DNA from: Bacillota bacterium
GTDB lineage: Bacteria > Bacillota > Bacilli > Alicyclobacillales > SLC66
Length of the DNA stretch: 64,000 nt
NCBI GenBank assembly: GCA_026627345.1
Contig: JAPNUP010000010.1
Coordinates: 39,999-103,998 of the forward strand
Direction of reading: 5' to 3'
Below the pieces are notes generated by a model. That model made no database searches. It was not told the DNA's origin and saw nothing but the letters and a program-made list of their open reading frames with translations. A program made the position numbers and the translations under genes. Each line of letters begins with the position of its first letter. The stretch's first letter is position 1. This document shows, in pieces, positions 17,011 through 25,038 of the stretch.

Positions 17011-17041
17011 TGGAGCCGACACAGCAAAGATATCGGCTCCA
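17011..17041 (-). promoter_or_regulatory. Intercistronic hairpin, ferritin-tatA copy B
   Basis: TGGAGCCGA at 17011-17019 pairs with TCGGCTCCA at 17033-17041. Compared with copy A, two changed bases on one side extend the stem from seven to nine pairs. It lies between the ferritin-like gene and tatA, with no T-run. Confidence 0.5.
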
Positions 17042-17057
17042 GGATTTGTGAATGCAC

Positions 17058-17780
17058 TTAGTTGTTCGGAGTGCGCACGCCTGCGACTGCGCTAACGATC
17101 TGTTGATCAGTCGGCAGTGCATAAGGGCCATCTGTATGCTTACCTTTAGATAGGAAAGGCACGAGAGCCTTGGCCACACTGGCAACTGTCGAACCACTCG
17201 GGGGCGCTTGTTCGAGCGATAGATTGTTGGGCACGCTCTTGTTGAGAATGACCCGGCCGAGTACTCGGTGTTCGGCTTCGATGCCCATGATCTGTCCAGC
17301 GAGTACGGCAAGGTCGTTTCGTCCGTTTGTCGCAAACTGATAGATGCCAGCCAGGTACGCTTCGATGAACGCGGTCTCTAAAGCTTCGAGGACGGCGACG
17401 AATGTAGAGTCGTTGGCAAATGTGCCGTTCGGGAAGTAAAACTTCGGGTGGATTCCAGCTACCGAGACGGCGCCTGCATTGGAGAGCAGTGTTGCGTGGT
17501 AGAATTCTTCATCCAAGGCTGCGCGAATGTACGGCTGGTTGTCCTGATTATTCGTCATCGGTAGCGTCCTACCGTGGTGCAAGGCAGTATAGTAAAACGT
17601 CGTGGCGAGTTGCTCTGCCGTCAATGCGTAGTTGATGATCTCCGTCGTGGGTTCCCCGGTTGCCGCAAATGCCGGAACGACGCCCATGACGGGTTCTGCG
17701 AGTCCTCCGAGTGTTACAGCAGCGCCTACAATGCCTGCCTTTTTAAGAAATTCTCTGCGGTTGGTCGTGTTCGTCGCCAC
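17058..17780 (-). CDS. Tat-exported ferritin-like domain protein, copy B
   Basis: 240 residues, same length and same Tat signal (NRREFLKKAG) as copy A, with 15 substitutions all in the mature protein. Eight of these create His, Lys or Arg: for example QNGS becomes HHGR, TNPN becomes IHPK, and GTNTDG becomes GKHTDG. The ferritin-like ligand motifs are kept (LDEEFYHATLL, IEAEHRVLG). GTG 17780 is chosen because AGGAG lies eight bases upstream; the ATG at 17786 is only two bases from it. tatA copy B follows. Confidence 0.85.
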   Translation of the reverse strand: MATNTTNRREFLKKAGIVGAAVTLGGLAEPVMGVVPAFAATGEPTTEIINYALTAEQLATTFYYTALHHGRTLPMTNNQDNQPYIRAALDEEFYHATLLSNAGAVSVAGIHPKFYFPNGTFANDSTFVAVLEALETAFIEAYLAGIYQFATNGRNDLAVLAGQIMGIEAEHRVLGRVILNKSVPNNLSLEQAPPSGSTVASVAKALVPFLSKGKHTDGPYALPTDQQIVSAVAGVRTPNN

Positions 17781-17897
17781 CCTCATCACTCCTGATCTGA
17801 AATGTGTTACGTTAGGTCATACGATGGGCATGAGCGTGTGGATCACTGTCTACGACATTTTTTCGCTCTGTTCCGATGAAATGTTGTTTTCTAAGCA

Positions 17898-17929
17898 GGG
17901 GATACCGCGTTTTTAGGTATCCCCTTTTT
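17898..17929 (+). terminator. Orphan rho-independent terminator
   Basis: GGGGATACC at 17898-17906 pairs perfectly with GGTATCCCC at 17916-17924 and is followed by TTTTT. It reads on the plus strand only, yet the nearest upstream plus-strand gene is msrA, 1.5 kb away. It may end a small RNA or attenuate a leader. Confidence 0.75.
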
Positions 17930-17943
17930 GCTGGGCTCACGCG

Positions 17944-18060
17944 GTTTGTGGTGCCGGGAGGGAGAAGGTTGAGACCTTGCGCAAGGTCCCGGAAAGAAAA
18001 ACTTTTCGCATAGACGGTCACAAACGTGGGGAAGCAGCCGAACGTCTTAGGTGTCTCACC
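17944..18060 (+). promoter_or_regulatory. Candidate structured leader RNA (pseudoknot-like)
   Basis: Several inverted repeats are nested. GTTTGTG (17944-17950) pairs with CACAAAC (18019-18025). Inside it CCGGG (17954-17958) pairs with CCCGG (17988-17992) around GACCTTGC/GCAAGGTC (17973-17988). AGACG (18012-18016) pairs with CGTCT (18043-18047), placing the 3' arm of the first helix in its loop, an H-type pseudoknot arrangement. GGTG-TCT-CACC (18050-18060) follows. I compared it by eye with TPP, SAM, FMN, ydaO and c-di-GMP consensus cores and saw no match. Confidence 0.35.
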
Positions 18061-18091
18061 AATCCACACGGTTGAAAGGGGAAAACGTTGT

Positions 18092-18625
18092 ATGAAACGT
18101 CATATGATTCGTACTGCAGGAGCTCTCGCCGCCTTGACACTGGTTCTTGCTGCACCGGTTGCAGCCATGGCTGACACGACCACAGGTACGCAGGCCAATA
18201 CGTCTGCCAGCGCCTCTTCGTCGGCTCAAACGGACAGTTGGCTCGGACTGATTTCAAGGACGAACAACTCGGTCAACACTGCCGAAGTGTCGAACGTCTG
18301 GTCGAATGATCAGATGAACACCGGGGGTATGGTCAACACTTATGGACAGACGAATGAGAATCTCTCTTTGGGACTCGGCGCAAGCGCACAAGGCTACACC
18401 AACACACAAGGCGGTACATGGAATAACGCCGATACTTGGCAGACGGGATCTGACTACGGCTTAATGTCAGGATTGATGACCAATTTGTCGCTTGGGCTGG
18501 GACTTGGTCTTGGTACCAGCGTGAATGGGAATAGCTCATCTAATGCCTCGTCAGGAAGCTCTACCCAAGCAAACGCCAATGTGGGCGCGAACCTCGGAAT
18601 CAATCTCGGCATTTTACTGGGTTAA
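18092..18625 (+). CDS. Secreted Asn/Gly/Ser/Thr-rich protein, unknown function
   Basis: 177 residues. A classical signal peptide is clear (MKRHMIRTAGALAALTL, cleavage after AAMA). The mature protein is low in charge, has no Cys, and is rich in Asn, Gly, Ser, Thr and Leu. A short unit recurs: NLSLGLGASAQ, NLSLGLGLGLG and NLGINLGILLG. This composition is seen in adhesive or amyloid-like surface proteins, but no known family is recognised. AAAGGGGAAAA precedes the ATG. A strong terminator follows, so it is transcribed alone. Confidence 0.7.
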   Translation: MKRHMIRTAGALAALTLVLAAPVAAMADTTTGTQANTSASASSSAQTDSWLGLISRTNNSVNTAEVSNVWSNDQMNTGGMVNTYGQTNENLSLGLGASAQGYTNTQGGTWNNADTWQTGSDYGLMSGLMTNLSLGLGLGLGTSVNGNSSSNASSGSSTQANANVGANLGINLGILLG

Positions 18626-18641
18626 TCGCCACAACCGGAGA

Positions 18642-18676
18642 GCTCAGAGCATCTGTATAGATGCTCTGAGCCTGAT
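18642..18676 (+). terminator. Rho-independent terminator after the Asn/Gly-rich protein gene
   Basis: Perfect 13-pair stem GCTCAGAGCATCT (18642-18654) with AGATGCTCTGAGC (18659-18671), four-base loop GTAT, then CTGATTTTC. The T-run is short but the stem is very stable. Confidence 0.8.
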
Positions 18677-18708
18677 TTTCATAGCGACAGAAAGGGGAGG
18701 GTGATCAC

Positions 18709-19626
18709 ATGAAAAAGTGGCAAGCATTTTTAGGAGCTGCGGCCATTTCCGCACTGGGGTTGCAAGGATTTCTAGGGAGCGTTCCAGCGCATGCGGCACA
18801 GCTACACAAGCCGCCTTCAGCGCAAAGTCAAGCGGTTGCCAGCATTGCTCGTATGCTTCGCAGCAACGCGGACGTCTCTTATCGACGGCCGGAGACCATA
18901 ACCGCTCCGATGCGGGATGTAGCGGGGCCTGCTGCTATCACGCAGTCGGCGATCGATCGTTTTAACTTGCGCAATAAGGTGACAACGCAACTCGTACACC
19001 TTCAGATCGACTCGGTTCCCGTCTGGCACAACGCAGATGACTACATGATTTACGCCAACTTGACGTACAATGAGCGCCTTGCCAAAACCCACCGCTTACT
19101 TCGTGATGTACGTTGGGACTATCTGTTTGTCACTCGCAAAGAACCAAGTGCCGGCTTTCGCGTAACGGATGTGATGCCGGTCACGGTCATTCGCTACCAA
19201 TCCATGGATCCACGTTTTGACTATGCGCCAGTCGTCGACTACCCAAGTATGTCCAGCGCATTTCGCGGGGCATTGATCCAGTCGCAAAAGCAGGCCCACT
19301 ATGCATCGTCGCGGCTGACCCTGACGATGTTCGGGTATGACAATGTTCGTGCCCATCATGCGTTGCAGGTGTTTTTATTTGCGCACAATGGACTGTCCGT
19401 GCCTCTTTATGCAGTTTCCGGTCAACTGACAGCGAGATTGCACGGTGTGCGTTTGTTTCGCGGTGACTTCACGCTATCGGAGAAATCGTTCGGCATTTTG
19501 TTTCCTGGTCAGACACGGTTCACAGTCGTGACCTTGCCCGAGAGCGACATCGCCCATATGAAAGATTTGCAAGCTTATAGCCTTGCTACGACATTTTCTA
19601 CACAGTTTACTTATCGCCCACTGTAA
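18709..19626 (+). CDS. Secreted protein, possibly with a SLAP-like C-terminal domain
   Basis: 305 residues. Signal peptide MKKWQAFLGAAAISALGLQ with cleavage near AHAA. The middle (about 85-190) has an alternating hydrophobic pattern without recognised motifs. The C-terminal 120 residues contain LQVFLFAHNGLSVPLYAVSG, FRGDFTLSEKSFGILFPGQ and TRFTVVTLPESDI. This resembles the SLAP domain pattern of Bacillus surface proteins (a G-F-x-L then FG-x-L-x-PG-x-x-R signature); that assignment is inference. Strong AAAGGGGAGGGTGATC site. It is convergent with the 105-residue protein gene. Confidence 0.65.
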   Translation: MKKWQAFLGAAAISALGLQGFLGSVPAHAAQLHKPPSAQSQAVASIARMLRSNADVSYRRPETITAPMRDVAGPAAITQSAIDRFNLRNKVTTQLVHLQIDSVPVWHNADDYMIYANLTYNERLAKTHRLLRDVRWDYLFVTRKEPSAGFRVTDVMPVTVIRYQSMDPRFDYAPVVDYPSMSSAFRGALIQSQKQAHYASSRLTLTMFGYDNVRAHHALQVFLFAHNGLSVPLYAVSGQLTARLHGVRLFRGDFTLSEKSFGILFPGQTRFTVVTLPESDIAHMKDLQAYSLATTFSTQFTYRPL

Positions 19627-19636
19627 GGCAGTCCTC

Positions 19637-19954
19637 TCAGTTGCGCGGGCTCCCTCGGCGAGTGGTACGCTTCTTGCCGGTGGGCCTTGTGCGGCGGCTC
19701 ACGGCGGTCGCAGGGCGGTCTTTGAGTGCCAGGTCAACCAGTTGTCGCAGATTGCGCAGCTCCGCTTCGAGCTCTTCGGCACTGGCGTCACAAATGCGTT
19801 TCTCGACTTTCGGATAGAGAAGCTGTATGCCTTGCGTGACTACGACCTTTTCGATGCCGTGGACATGACCGAAAACACGGTCTAGAATCTGTCTGACCGC
19901 GACGAGCGTTCGCTCATGAATGGAATTTGACTCCCAATCTGACTGTGGCGCCAT
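19637..19954 (-). CDS. Hypothetical 105-residue protein with basic tail
   Basis: Begins MAPQSDWESNSIHERTLVAV, then a helical central part (residues 20-80) with heptad-like spacing (AEELEAELRNLRQLVDLAL) suggesting a coiled coil. The last 25 residues are strongly basic (SRRTRPTGKKRTTRRGS), as in nucleic acid-binding tails. G-rich ribosome site upstream. It lies 61 bases downstream of the alpha-galactosidase gene on the same strand. Its 5' end was duplicated to 16393-16509. I do not recognise the family. Confidence 0.6.
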   Translation of the reverse strand: MAPQSDWESNSIHERTLVAVRQILDRVFGHVHGIEKVVVTQGIQLLYPKVEKRICDASAEELEAELRNLRQLVDLALKDRPATAVSRRTRPTGKKRTTRRGSPRN

Positions 19955-20015
19955 CTTCTTCCCCCCAACTGCCAGCGTATGCGAGAGCAGATGGGGGGTG
20001 TGCCGGGCTCCTGAC

Positions 20016-21311
20016 TCAGTGAAAACGCGGCAACCAATCGCCGTGTGCCTCGATCAGGTCGTCGCAAAGCGCCGTGATCTCATCGAGCGTCAACTCTGCG
20101 CTGGTATGCGGATCGAGATAGGCGGCGTGGTAGATGTGCTCGCGCTTGCCTGTAAAAGCCGCCTCGAGCGTGAGTAACTGCGTGTTGATGTTGGTGCGAT
20201 CGAGGGCCGCTAACTGCGGAGGCAGTGCCCCTACATAACAGGGGTGGATGCCCGTGCGATCGACCATGCACGGCACCTCTACACAAGCCTCTGTCGGCAG
20301 ATTCGTGATCAGACCTGTATTCATCACGTTCCCAGCGATGCTAAACGGTTGCCCAGTCTCCATCGCTTCAAAGATATAGGATGCATACTCGTGAGAGCGA
20401 TGATGCTCAATCTGGCGGCTATGCACGACTTCGTCACGCATCTGTTCCCAGCCTTCGATCTGTCGCACACAGCGGCGAAGGTACTCGTCGATGGGAATGT
20501 TGAAGCGCTCAATCAATTCCGGATGAGTCGATTTGATGAAATATGGAAGGTACTCGGCATTGTGCTCAGAAGACTCCGTCACGTAGTAACCGAATCGATT
20601 CAACATCTCAAGTCGTACCATATCGCCGTGCTTTTCCTGCTGTAAAAGCGCCGCGCGGCGCTTGATTTCTGGATAGAGATCTTCTCCATCACGGGTTACT
20701 TCAAGCAACCAGGCCATATGATTGATCCCCGCGATCTTCCACTGTATGTCCGTCGCATCCATTTCCAACTGTTTAAATAAGTGTGGTACGCACGCCTGAA
20801 CACTGTGGCATAGGCCTACAGTTTTGACGCCTTCGCGGATGAGCGTTGCCGTGAGTACGGCCATGGGATTGGTATAGTTGAGAAACCATGCGTCCGGGCA
20901 GACTTCGCGGATGTCTGCGGCGAATGCTCGAATCACCGGGATCGTGCGCAAAGCGCGAAACAAGCCGCCGATGCCGATTGTGTCTGCGATCGTCTGTTTC
21001 AAACCGTATTTTTTGGGGATCTCAAAGTCCGTGATCGTACAAGGGTCGTAGCCGCCGACTTGAATCGCGTTGACAATGTAGCGGGCGCCGCGCAGTGCCT
21101 CTTTGCGATCCGTATAGGCGTGAATGGTCACGGTACTGCCAACGCTTTCTTTAAGATTGGTCAGCATCAGGTACGACTCTTGCAGACGCTTCTCATCGAT
21201 GTCGTACAAGGCAAATTCAAATGTCTGCAGGCTTGGGGTCAGCATGCAGTCTCCCAACACATTTTTTGCAAATACGGTACTACCCGCACCTAAAAAGGTA
21301 ATTTTCTTCAT
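20016..21311 (-). CDS. melA: Glycoside hydrolase family 4, alpha-galactosidase-like
   Basis: 431 residues. GH4 enzymes use NAD and a divalent metal in a redox-assisted hydrolysis. Seen here: the NAD fold ITFLGAGSTVFAKNVLGDC at the N-terminus, QVGGYDPCTITDFEIPKKYG, NYTNPMAVLT, and the metal ligands Cys168 in LCHSVQ and His198 in GINHMAW. It is closest in memory to MelA of Bacillus; the related LplD (alpha-galacturonidase) cannot be ruled out. ATG 21311 has CCAAGGAGGCG upstream; the frame extends further without support. A divergent AraC regulator probably controls it. Part of this locus was copied to 16510. Confidence 0.85.
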   Translation of the reverse strand: MKKITFLGAGSTVFAKNVLGDCMLTPSLQTFEFALYDIDEKRLQESYLMLTNLKESVGSTVTIHAYTDRKEALRGARYIVNAIQVGGYDPCTITDFEIPKKYGLKQTIADTIGIGGLFRALRTIPVIRAFAADIREVCPDAWFLNYTNPMAVLTATLIREGVKTVGLCHSVQACVPHLFKQLEMDATDIQWKIAGINHMAWLLEVTRDGEDLYPEIKRRAALLQQEKHGDMVRLEMLNRFGYYVTESSEHNAEYLPYFIKSTHPELIERFNIPIDEYLRRCVRQIEGWEQMRDEVVHSRQIEHHRSHEYASYIFEAMETGQPFSIAGNVMNTGLITNLPTEACVEVPCMVDRTGIHPCYVGALPPQLAALDRTNINTQLLTLEAAFTGKREHIYHAAYLDPHTSAELTLDEITALCDDLIEAHGDWLPRFH

Positions 21312-21396
21312 GAACGGCGCCTCCTTGGTCTCTCGGACGTCACGACATGACCGTCTATCCTTTCCTAGCGTAGCGTCCGAGTCTATTGCACACAAG

Positions 21397-21498
21397 GGTA
21401 AATTTCGCAGTGCATAGGTAAAAAGTTGCCGTGAGATAGATTGAAGGATTTTACGCAAATCAGTGCTACAATGGGGGCGAGATCATTGCTAGGGTAAA
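21397..21498. promoter_or_regulatory. Putative AraC-family operator region between melA and its regulator
   Basis: GGTAAA occurs at 21397-21402 and 21417-21422, exactly 20 bases apart (two helical turns), and again at 21493-21498 near the regulator start. The first two are flanked by related bases (GCACACAAGGGTAAA and GTGCATAGGTAAA). A possible -10 TACAAT for the regulator is at 21469-21474. Direct repeats at this spacing are typical of AraC/MelR binding. Confidence 0.4.
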
Positions 21499-21518
21499 AT
21501 CATGCTGGTGCATGAAAG

Positions 21519-22397
21519 GTGGTGTACGCGACGGCCGATCGTTCGATCACACAGTTTCACTTCTTGGCAGAAGGAGCGCGCGATTTGCCGGCTGTACTAC
21601 TTGCCGGTCATGAATGGCGCACCGCACAAGACCGCTATGACTGGGATTGTCGAAGGCGCGAAGACTCTCATCTCATTTTTCAGTACACCGTGTCTGGTTG
21701 TGGGGAACTTGAGGTGGGAGGGCAATGGGTTTCTTTGCCTGCGGGCACGGCCTTTCTGATCGAAGTGCCTGGGCCTTTTCATTATCGTTTGCCTGCAATG
21801 AGCGCGCATTGGGAACTGCAGTTCGTATCTCTGTCCCAAGCCTGTCTCCCATGGTGGGTCCATATTGTCACAGGACTTGGACGTACGATCGAGCTTACGC
21901 CGGAACACGATCTGGTGCAACAGCTCCAAAACCTCAGTTCGATGTCCCAGCAGGGTAAGGTAGATGCCTTTGCCAACTCGGCTCGGGCGTATGCCTTTTT
22001 GATGGGACTGTATAGGCATCTACATGCCCTACCAAGCGCTAGCCATCTCCCCCTACCGGTGCAAAAGGCGCTTGCGTGTATCGAACGCGATGCCCATTGT
22101 CCGATCGGACTCGACGACATTGCGCTCGCGGCAGGGGTATCCAAGTTTCATCTTATTCGCCTGTTTCGGCAGCACGTAGGCGATTCCCCAACGCGCAGAC
22201 TCACGAAAGAGAGAATCTCCAGTGCCGCGCGCATGCTTGTGGAGACGACCTTGACAGTCGAACAGATCGCTGAGCAGTGCGGCTTTCAAAGCGGTAACTA
22301 CTTCGCGAAAGCGTTTCGCAAATGGATGAACACGTCTCCGTCTGAATTTCGGCGAGAATCAGGTATTCGGGGTGTCAATCGCCTGGAGATCACCTAG
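21519..22397 (+). CDS. AraC family transcriptional regulator
   Basis: 292 residues. N-terminal cupin-like sensing domain (about 50-110) with GCGELEVGGQWVSLPAGTAF, then a C-terminal double helix-turn-helix (about 195-285): DDIALAAGVSKFHLIRLFRQ and TVEQIAEQCGFQSGNYFAKA followed by the family signature FRKWMNTSPSEFR. It is divergent from the GH4 gene, so it most likely activates alpha-galactoside use. The start is uncertain: GTG 21519 or GTG 21522, with AAAGG nearby. Confidence 0.88.
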   Translation: MVYATADRSITQFHFLAEGARDLPAVLLAGHEWRTAQDRYDWDCRRREDSHLIFQYTVSGCGELEVGGQWVSLPAGTAFLIEVPGPFHYRLPAMSAHWELQFVSLSQACLPWWVHIVTGLGRTIELTPEHDLVQQLQNLSSMSQQGKVDAFANSARAYAFLMGLYRHLHALPSASHLPLPVQKALACIERDAHCPIGLDDIALAAGVSKFHLIRLFRQHVGDSPTRRLTKERISSAARMLVETTLTVEQIAEQCGFQSGNYFAKAFRKWMNTSPSEFRRESGIRGVNRLEIT

Positions 22398-22419
22398 CGG
22401 CTCGCTGCGGCGGCTCGCT

Positions 22420-24018
22420 TTAGGTAGCGATTGGGAATCGTACATGTATGGAGGTACCGCCCGCACCTGTATCTAGGTGGATCGTGGCATAGTGGTTACG
22501 AGCAATGGCGTAGCAGACAGCCAGGCCAAGCCCAGTTCCGTTTTCTTTCGTCGTCACGAATGGTGTGCCAAGCTTCTCCATCACGTGATCTGGGATCCCA
22601 CCCCCGCTGTCCTGTATCAGCAATCTGACATGGTCACCTTCTGCATATGTGCCGATAGTGACCGTGCCGCCTTCGCTCATCGCCTCGAGCCCATTGCGAA
22701 GAAAGTTTAGTAACATCTGACGGATCTGTCCGCTGTCGAGCAGGAGATCTGGAACCGGACTCAGACTCAGTTGCACTTGCTTGTTGCCGATGGTGGCGTC
22801 TGCCTGAACAAGCGGGTAGAGGCTCTCGATCAATTCGTTGATATTTTGGTGCTTCGGGTTAAATATGGACTGCTTGGCCAACGAAAGATACTCTGTAATG
22901 ATCGCGTTGGCACGGTCGATCTCAGAAATCATAATGCGGTAGTGTGCTTTGCTACGGTCATCTGCACGCTGTTCCATCAGTTGCAAGAGTCCACGAACGG
23001 TCGTCAGTGGATTGCGGACTTCGTGTCCGATGCCTGCAGCCATTTCTCCGACGAGATTGAGCTTGTCGAGACGCATCATCTCAGTGGCAAATTGTGCTTC
23101 TTGGCGTGCAATCGACTCGAGGTGGGCTGCCGCTTCGCGTTCGCGCGCAGCCAGTGCAGCGTTCAGTTGGGCGCGATCGAGTGAGCGCGCAATCTGCTCG
23201 GCGATCATGCGCACAAGATAGATCTGCTCTCCTGTCAATGTAGGCTTGGTCCGCGATCCGAAAGCGACCGTACCAATGAGCTGACCGTGCGCCAATAAGG
23301 GTTCACAAATCAAGGACTGCAACCCTAGTGCATGAAGGTGGGTAAGCGGGTCTGGTGTAGAGACTAGCATGTGTTCTGCTATGTGCTCAGTACGCTCTTT
23401 CGCGACGACACCAGCGACTTGCGCGCCTAGAGGTACCCACGTAAAAGTGTCATCCTCGGCGATGGCTGTCAAGCCGTGCGCGTCCATGAGACGCAAGTGT
23501 CCGGTTTCCTCATGGAAAATGCGTGTGACCGCGACATCGAACCCGAGTTGCTCCGCGAGTGTGCCGATAAAGCGGCCGAACTGCCCGGCGTGAACAATGC
23601 TGCTTGTGACTTGCTGCGCGGCGTCGATCAGGAAAGCAAAATGATTATAGTTTTCATCGATAAGTTCTTTTATATGATCGTGTTGGCTCACATCGTGTAG
23701 GAGAATCGCTAGACCACCTGAAAACATATAAAGGTGCGTATGCCACCAGGTGCCATGTCCGACTTTGGCTCGAAAGGAGACTGCGGCACCACATTGCAAA
23801 GCGCGTTCTACGTTTTGACGAAAAAGCGGCTCGACCGACTCCGGTACCATTTCCCAAAAAGACTTGCCTGACAATGCAATCGATCGCAACCCGAGGAATG
23901 TCTCGCAGGCCGGGTTAGCGTAACGGATTCGCCAGTCTAGATCGAGCGCAATAAAGCCATCCGTCAGCTGTTCGAGTAACACGTCTGCGGACCAGTTGAA
24001 TTGCAAATGATTGTCCAT
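22420..24018 (-). CDS. PAS-GAF sensor histidine kinase
   Basis: 532 residues, no membrane span, so probably cytoplasmic. PAS domain about 10-110 (GFIALDLDWRIRYANPACET), GAF domain about 145-290, short coiled coil, HisKA with the phosphorylated His332 in GIGHEVRNPLTTVRGLLQLM, and the ATPase with N box (FLRNGLEAM), G1 box (DSGGGIP) and G2 box (GTGLGLAV). The H-box resembles that of Bacillus phosphorelay kinases such as KinB and KinE. No response regulator is adjacent, so it is an orphan that may feed Spo0F (inference). Confidence 0.9.
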   Translation of the reverse strand: MDNHLQFNWSADVLLEQLTDGFIALDLDWRIRYANPACETFLGLRSIALSGKSFWEMVPESVEPLFRQNVERALQCGAAVSFRAKVGHGTWWHTHLYMFSGGLAILLHDVSQHDHIKELIDENYNHFAFLIDAAQQVTSSIVHAGQFGRFIGTLAEQLGFDVAVTRIFHEETGHLRLMDAHGLTAIAEDDTFTWVPLGAQVAGVVAKERTEHIAEHMLVSTPDPLTHLHALGLQSLICEPLLAHGQLIGTVAFGSRTKPTLTGEQIYLVRMIAEQIARSLDRAQLNAALAAREREAAAHLESIARQEAQFATEMMRLDKLNLVGEMAAGIGHEVRNPLTTVRGLLQLMEQRADDRSKAHYRIMISEIDRANAIITEYLSLAKQSIFNPKHQNINELIESLYPLVQADATIGNKQVQLSLSPVPDLLLDSGQIRQMLLNFLRNGLEAMSEGGTVTIGTYAEGDHVRLLIQDSGGGIPDHVMEKLGTPFVTTKENGTGLGLAVCYAIARNHYATIHLDTGAGGTSIHVRFPIAT

Positions 24019-24175
24019 AATTTCCCACCAGTTCTAGAGTCCATTCGTCGATGTCGATAACTACGGCAAAATACCGTCTTCTATCATAGCGCATTTTGGA
24101 CATTTATGAAACCGACAGACGATTTTCTGGTACAATCGTAGGAAGTCAAAGTTCACCACAGGAGGGTGTGTCCAT

Positions 24176-25021
24176 ATGTTACGAGGTCTCACACGGGCTG
24201 GTCTGGGCAATGGTCTGGAGGTAGAAGCATTCGCGAAACTCGCTGGTGCGTACCGATTTGAAGCGATAGACGTAGGTGGATCCGAAATCTCCACGCTGTT
24301 TGCAACATACGGGGTAGAAGGCAGCAAGGAATTCCTCGCTGCGCAAGGGGTGGTGGTCGGATCGATCGGTCTGCCCGTCGAGTGGCGCACCGACGAGGAG
24401 ACTTTTCGCAGCGGCTTGCGCCAACTCGCGGCCGATGCGGAAGCGGCAGCACAGGTGGGCTGTACTGCTTGTTGCACCTATGTCTTGCCTTCGACAGACT
24501 ACAATGCAGCGCACTTCATGGCGCTGGCGACGAGTCGGCTCCGTGCCTGTGCTCAGATTCTTGGCGCGTATGGCCTGCATTTGGGGTTGGAATTTGTCGG
24601 ACCTCATCACTTGCGCACGCGTTGGGCGAATCCGTTTATCTGGGACATGAGTAGCACGCTTGATTGGATCGATGCGATCGGGGAAAGCAACGTCGGCCTT
24701 TTGCTCGACGCGTACCACTGGTATACGACCTCAGGCACAGTGTCGGACATTGAAAAACTCACTGCTTCTCAGATCGTTCATGTGCACATCAATGACGCAC
24801 CGGAACTTCCCGTCGAACAGGTTTTGGACAACGACCGTCTTTATCCAGGCGAAGGCGTCATTGATCTCGGGGGCTTCCTAGGCGCACTGAAAAAGATCGG
24901 ATATCAAGGGGCGGTTGCGCAAGAGGTGCTGACGCCTGTTGCGCCCACTGAATCGCCGGAAGCGCTGTGTAAAAAGTCAGCTGAACTGTACGACCGACTA
25001 TTTCCCGCGACTGGCGCATAA
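24176..25021 (+). CDS. Sugar phosphate isomerase/epimerase (xylose isomerase-like TIM barrel)
   Basis: 281 residues. Barrel strands with metal ligands: LGLEFVGPHH (Glu), VGLLLDAYHWY (Asp with His), IVHVHINDAPE (His) and AVAQEVLTP (Glu). It resembles IolE/IolI-type or tagatose epimerase-like enzymes. CAGGAGGGTG precedes the ATG. It stands alone, ended by a perfect terminator, upstream of the aldo/keto reductase. Substrate unknown. Confidence 0.85.
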   Translation: MLRGLTRAGLGNGLEVEAFAKLAGAYRFEAIDVGGSEISTLFATYGVEGSKEFLAAQGVVVGSIGLPVEWRTDEETFRSGLRQLAADAEAAAQVGCTACCTYVLPSTDYNAAHFMALATSRLRACAQILGAYGLHLGLEFVGPHHLRTRWANPFIWDMSSTLDWIDAIGESNVGLLLDAYHWYTTSGTVSDIEKLTASQIVHVHINDAPELPVEQVLDNDRLYPGEGVIDLGGFLGALKKIGYQGAVAQEVLTPVAPTESPEALCKKSAELYDRLFPATGA

Positions 25022-25038
25022 GCGTCCATTTCGCTGGC

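Larger units (their letters stand above)
17781..18091 (+). other. 311-base intergenic region with orphan terminator and structured leader
   Basis: The left 80 bases belong to the duplicated ferritin upstream region. After that come a strong plus-strand terminator (17898-17929) with no plus-strand gene before it, and a segment rich in inverted repeats (17944-18060) leading to the secreted protein gene at 18092. No open frame of note was seen. I could not identify a convincing sigma-A promoter. Confidence 0.5.
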
